Below the pieces are notes generated by a model, which saw only the letters and a list, made by a program, of their open reading frames with translations, was not told the DNA's origin and ran no database searches. DNA of 60,806 bases from NCBI GenBank assembly GCA_023455425.1, contig JAEYCM010000035.1:1-60806 (forward strand), in the 5' to 3' direction. A program made the translations under genes and the position numbers. Source of the DNA: Bacillota bacterium. GTDB lineage: Bacteria > Bacillota > Clostridia > Christensenellales > CAG-138. Below, in pieces: positions 59,147 through 60,806 of the stretch (its first letter is position 1; each line of letters begins with the position of its first letter).

Positions 59147-59159
59147 CGTCTTTCCCTCC

Positions 59160-59528
59160 TTAGAAGTCCAGCCCGGCCTTGCGGGCGCCTTCGGCCACAG
59201 CCGCTACACGGCCTGTGTACAGATAGCCGCCGCGGTCGAACACGACCTTGGTGACGCCCTTTTCCAGAGCGCGCTTCCCGATGAGTTCGCCTACGAGCAT
59301 AGCTGCTTCCTTTTTGCTTTTGTCGGCAAGCTGGGACTTGATGGACGCATCCAGTGTGGAAGCGGCGACCAGCGTGTTGCCGACTTTATCGTTGATAACC
59401 TGTGCGTAGATGTGGTTCAGGCTGCGGTATACGTTGAGCCTGGGCCTCTCCTCGGTACCAATGAGGTGGTTTCGGGAGCGGTCATGGCGCGCCTTGCGCA
59501 CAGCATTTTTATCGATCTTCGAAATCAT
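59160..59528 (-). CDS. rplR: 50S ribosomal protein L18
   Basis: Protein of 122 residues with KARHDRSRNHLIGTEERPRL (basic N-terminal part) and the C-terminal FDRGGYLYTGRVAAVAEGAR. L18 binds 5S rRNA and joins it to the central protuberance. Standard position between rplF and rpsE. Confidence 0.97.
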   Translation of the reverse strand: MISKIDKNAVRKARHDRSRNHLIGTEERPRLNVYRSLNHIYAQVINDKVGNTLVAASTLDASIKSQLADKSKKEAAMLVGELIGKRALEKGVTKVVFDRGGYLYTGRVAAVAEGARKAGLDF

Positions 59529-59552
59529 ACTACCTTGTCACTCCTTCCTTGG

Positions 59553-60095
59553 TTACTTCTTACCCGTCTTGCCTTCCTTGCGGAGCACGACCTCGTTATC
59601 GTACTTGATGCCCTTGCCCTTGTACGGTTCGGGCTCACGCACCGCACGGATGTTGGCGGCCAACTGGCCAACCAGCTGCTTGTCGATGCCGGACACCACA
59701 ATCTTGTTGGGTGCGGGGACATCAAACTGGATACCGGCGGGCTCGATGAACTCAACAGGATGGGAGTAACCAACGTTGAGCACAAGCTTGTTGCCCTGCT
59801 TCTGCGCCCTGTAGCCTACGCCGACGATGTCAAGGTTCTTCGTGTATCCCTTGGTTACGCCGACGACCATGTTGTTGATGAGCGTGCGGGAGAGGCCATG
59901 CAGCGCGCGGTGGCGCTTTTCATCGGTGGGGCGCTTAACGGTCAGCACGCCGCTCTCCTGCTCAATAATCATTTCCTTGGAGATCTTTTCGCTCAACTGC
60001 CCCTTGGGGCCCTTCACAGTGACGGTGTTATCCCCACCGACCGTGATTGTCACTCCGTCCAGAATAGTAACCGGAAGTTTTCCGATACGCGACAT
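59553..60095 (-). CDS. rplF: 50S ribosomal protein L6
   Basis: Protein of 180 residues, MSRIGKLPVTILDGVTITVG at the start and the C-terminal EPYKGKGIKYDNEVVLRKEG, with the two duplicated L6 domains in between. L6 lies near the GTPase-factor site of the 50S subunit. GGAGGTG precedes the ATG. Confidence 0.97.
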   Translation of the reverse strand: MSRIGKLPVTILDGVTITVGGDNTVTVKGPKGQLSEKISKEMIIEQESGVLTVKRPTDEKRHRALHGLSRTLINNMVVGVTKGYTKNLDIVGVGYRAQKQGNKLVLNVGYSHPVEFIEPAGIQFDVPAPNKIVVSGIDKQLVGQLAANIRAVREPEPYKGKGIKYDNEVVLRKEGKTGKK

Positions 60096-60123
60096 TTCTT
60101 ACACCTCCTGTGTTGATGCTTTC

Positions 60124-60516
60124 TTACCAGACATAAGCGAGGACTTCGCCGCCGACCGAATGCTTGCGCGCTTCCTTGTCGGTCATCACACCCTTGGGGG
60201 TGGAAACGATGGCGATGCCTAAGCCGCCCAATACCTTGGGCATTTCATCCTTGCGGGCATATACGCGCAGGCCGGGACGGCTGATGCGCTTGATGCCGAC
60301 GATGACGCGCTGCTTGTTGGGGCCGTACTTGAGCTGGATGCGGATGGTCTTTTGGACGCCGTTCTCAAGAAGCTCGTACCCTTTGATGTAGCCTTCGCTC
60401 AAAAGAATCTGCGCGATGGCTTTCTTGATCGTCGAGGCGGGCACGTCCACGGTTTCGTGCTTTACCACCAAGGCGTTGCGGATACGTGTGAGCATATCTG
60501 CGATGGGATCGGTCAT
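60124..60516 (-). CDS. rpsH: 30S ribosomal protein S8
   Basis: Protein of 130 residues, MTDPIADMLTRIRNALVVKH at the start and TPKGVMTDKEARKHSVGGEV near the end. S8 binds the central domain of 16S rRNA and in some bacteria represses the spc operon. The second ATG (60516) was chosen: GGAGGG stands seven bases before it and abuts the upstream one. Confidence 0.97.
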   Translation of the reverse strand: MTDPIADMLTRIRNALVVKHETVDVPASTIKKAIAQILLSEGYIKGYELLENGVQKTIRIQLKYGPNKQRVIVGIKRISRPGLRVYARKDEMPKVLGGLGIAIVSTPKGVMTDKEARKHSVGGEVLAYVW

Positions 60517-60531
60517 GTTCATTCCCTCCTT

Positions 60532-60717
60532 TTACCAGCTTGCCTTGCGCACGCCGGGGATTTCGCCCTTGTACGCCAAGTTACGGAAGCAAATGCGGCA
60601 GATGCCATACTTTCTGAGCACCGAGTGCGGCCTGCCGCAGATGCGGCAGCGGGTGTACGCGCGGGTGCTGAACTTGGGCTCAGCCTGCTGCTTGTTGATC
60701 ATGCTTTTCTTTGCCAC
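60532..60717 (-). CDS. rpsN: 30S ribosomal protein S14, zinc-binding type
   Basis: Protein of 61 residues starting at GTG 60717. It has the Zn-ribbon (Cys24, Cys27, Cys40, Cys43) and the C-terminal IPGVRKASW. This is the C+ paralogue found in the spc operon of Firmicutes. AAGGAGG lies before the start. Confidence 0.97.
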   Translation of the reverse strand: MAKKSMINKQQAEPKFSTRAYTRCRICGRPHSVLRKYGICRICFRNLAYKGEIPGVRKASW

Positions 60718-60732
60718 GTTGTTTCCTCCTTA

Positions 60733-60806
60733 TCAGCCCTGGATGAAGGGCATGCCCATGAGGCTCAAGAGCTCCTTGGCTTCCTCGTCGCTCTTCGCGG
60801 TGGTCA
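60733..60806 (-). CDS. rplE: 50S ribosomal protein L5, C-terminal end (partial)
   Basis: The last 24 codons of a minus-strand frame reading TTAKSDEEAKELLSLMGMPF then IQG and stop. This matches the C-terminus of L5, which precedes rpsN in the spc operon. The rest lies beyond the window. Confidence 0.88.
   Translation of the reverse strand, partial: TTAKSDEEAKELLSLMGMPFIQG

Noticed and set aside
1..60806. CRISPR arrays, rRNA genes and insertion sequences
   Set aside because: No regularly spaced direct repeats, rRNA signatures or transposase genes were found in the window.

Overview
The window looks like chromosome of a moderately GC-rich member of the Clostridia (Bacillota). Evidence: strong GGAGG ribosome-binding sites before nearly every gene, classical TTGACA/TATAAT promoters, a clostridial spc/alpha ribosomal operon that places a KOW-domain RNA-binding gene between map and infA, and many families typical of anaerobic Clostridia (DUF1846, EFR1 ferredoxin, 7TM-LytS kinase, PadR-DUF1048-DrrAB). 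A closer taxonomic call is not supported by inspection alone.

Layout. (1) 1-1283: the end of an integrated element, with a tyrosine integrase reading towards a 3' tRNA-Ser fragment that marks the junction. (2) 1284-5199: DUF1846 protein, an AT-rich Nudix hydrolase and a DUF3298-type protein. (3) 5239-14523, minus strand: a nine-gene pentose operon (RpiR regulator, RbsABC-type transporter, D-lyxose-type cupin isomerase, split transketolase, FGGY kinase, RpiB). (4) 14700-20229: RNA ligase RtcB with a long leader containing a terminator, a LUD protein, a MecA/PBP3-like penicillin-binding protein and an AlkD-like glycosylase. (5) 20322-30426: a PadR-controlled drug-efflux operon, a TetR/EFR1 pair, a two-component system, an XRE regulator with a CPBP protease, a methyltransferase and a KTSC-like protein. 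(6) 30767-43036: an FAD enzyme with a transporter, then a divergent L-sugar regulon built around a LacI regulator. (7) 43057-50983: APC permease/LysR pair, RidA/MBL/SRPBCC cluster, glutamate dehydrogenase and an NCS2 permease. (8) 51241-60806, minus strand: the distal ribosomal protein operon, from the end of rplE to rplQ.

How the genes fit together. The two sugar loci look like mirror images. The first fits D-lyxose to D-xylulose to D-xylulose 5-phosphate, then transketolase and RpiB. The second fits an L-pentose (L-lyxose or L-xylulose): a mutarotase, an unassigned 404-residue PMI-like cupin, an L-xylulokinase-like FGGY kinase and an UlaE-type 3-epimerase. The missing 4-epimerase (AraD/UlaF) must be elsewhere if the inference is right. 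The same 16-bp palindrome lies upstream of both arms of the second locus, and a degenerate copy lies before its LacI gene.

The observations most worth following are the structured, terminator-containing leader of rtcB, the 404-residue cupin in the L-sugar regulon, a two-copy intergenic repeat, and a 308-bp hairpin-rich gap inside the ribosomal operon between rpmJ and rpsM.
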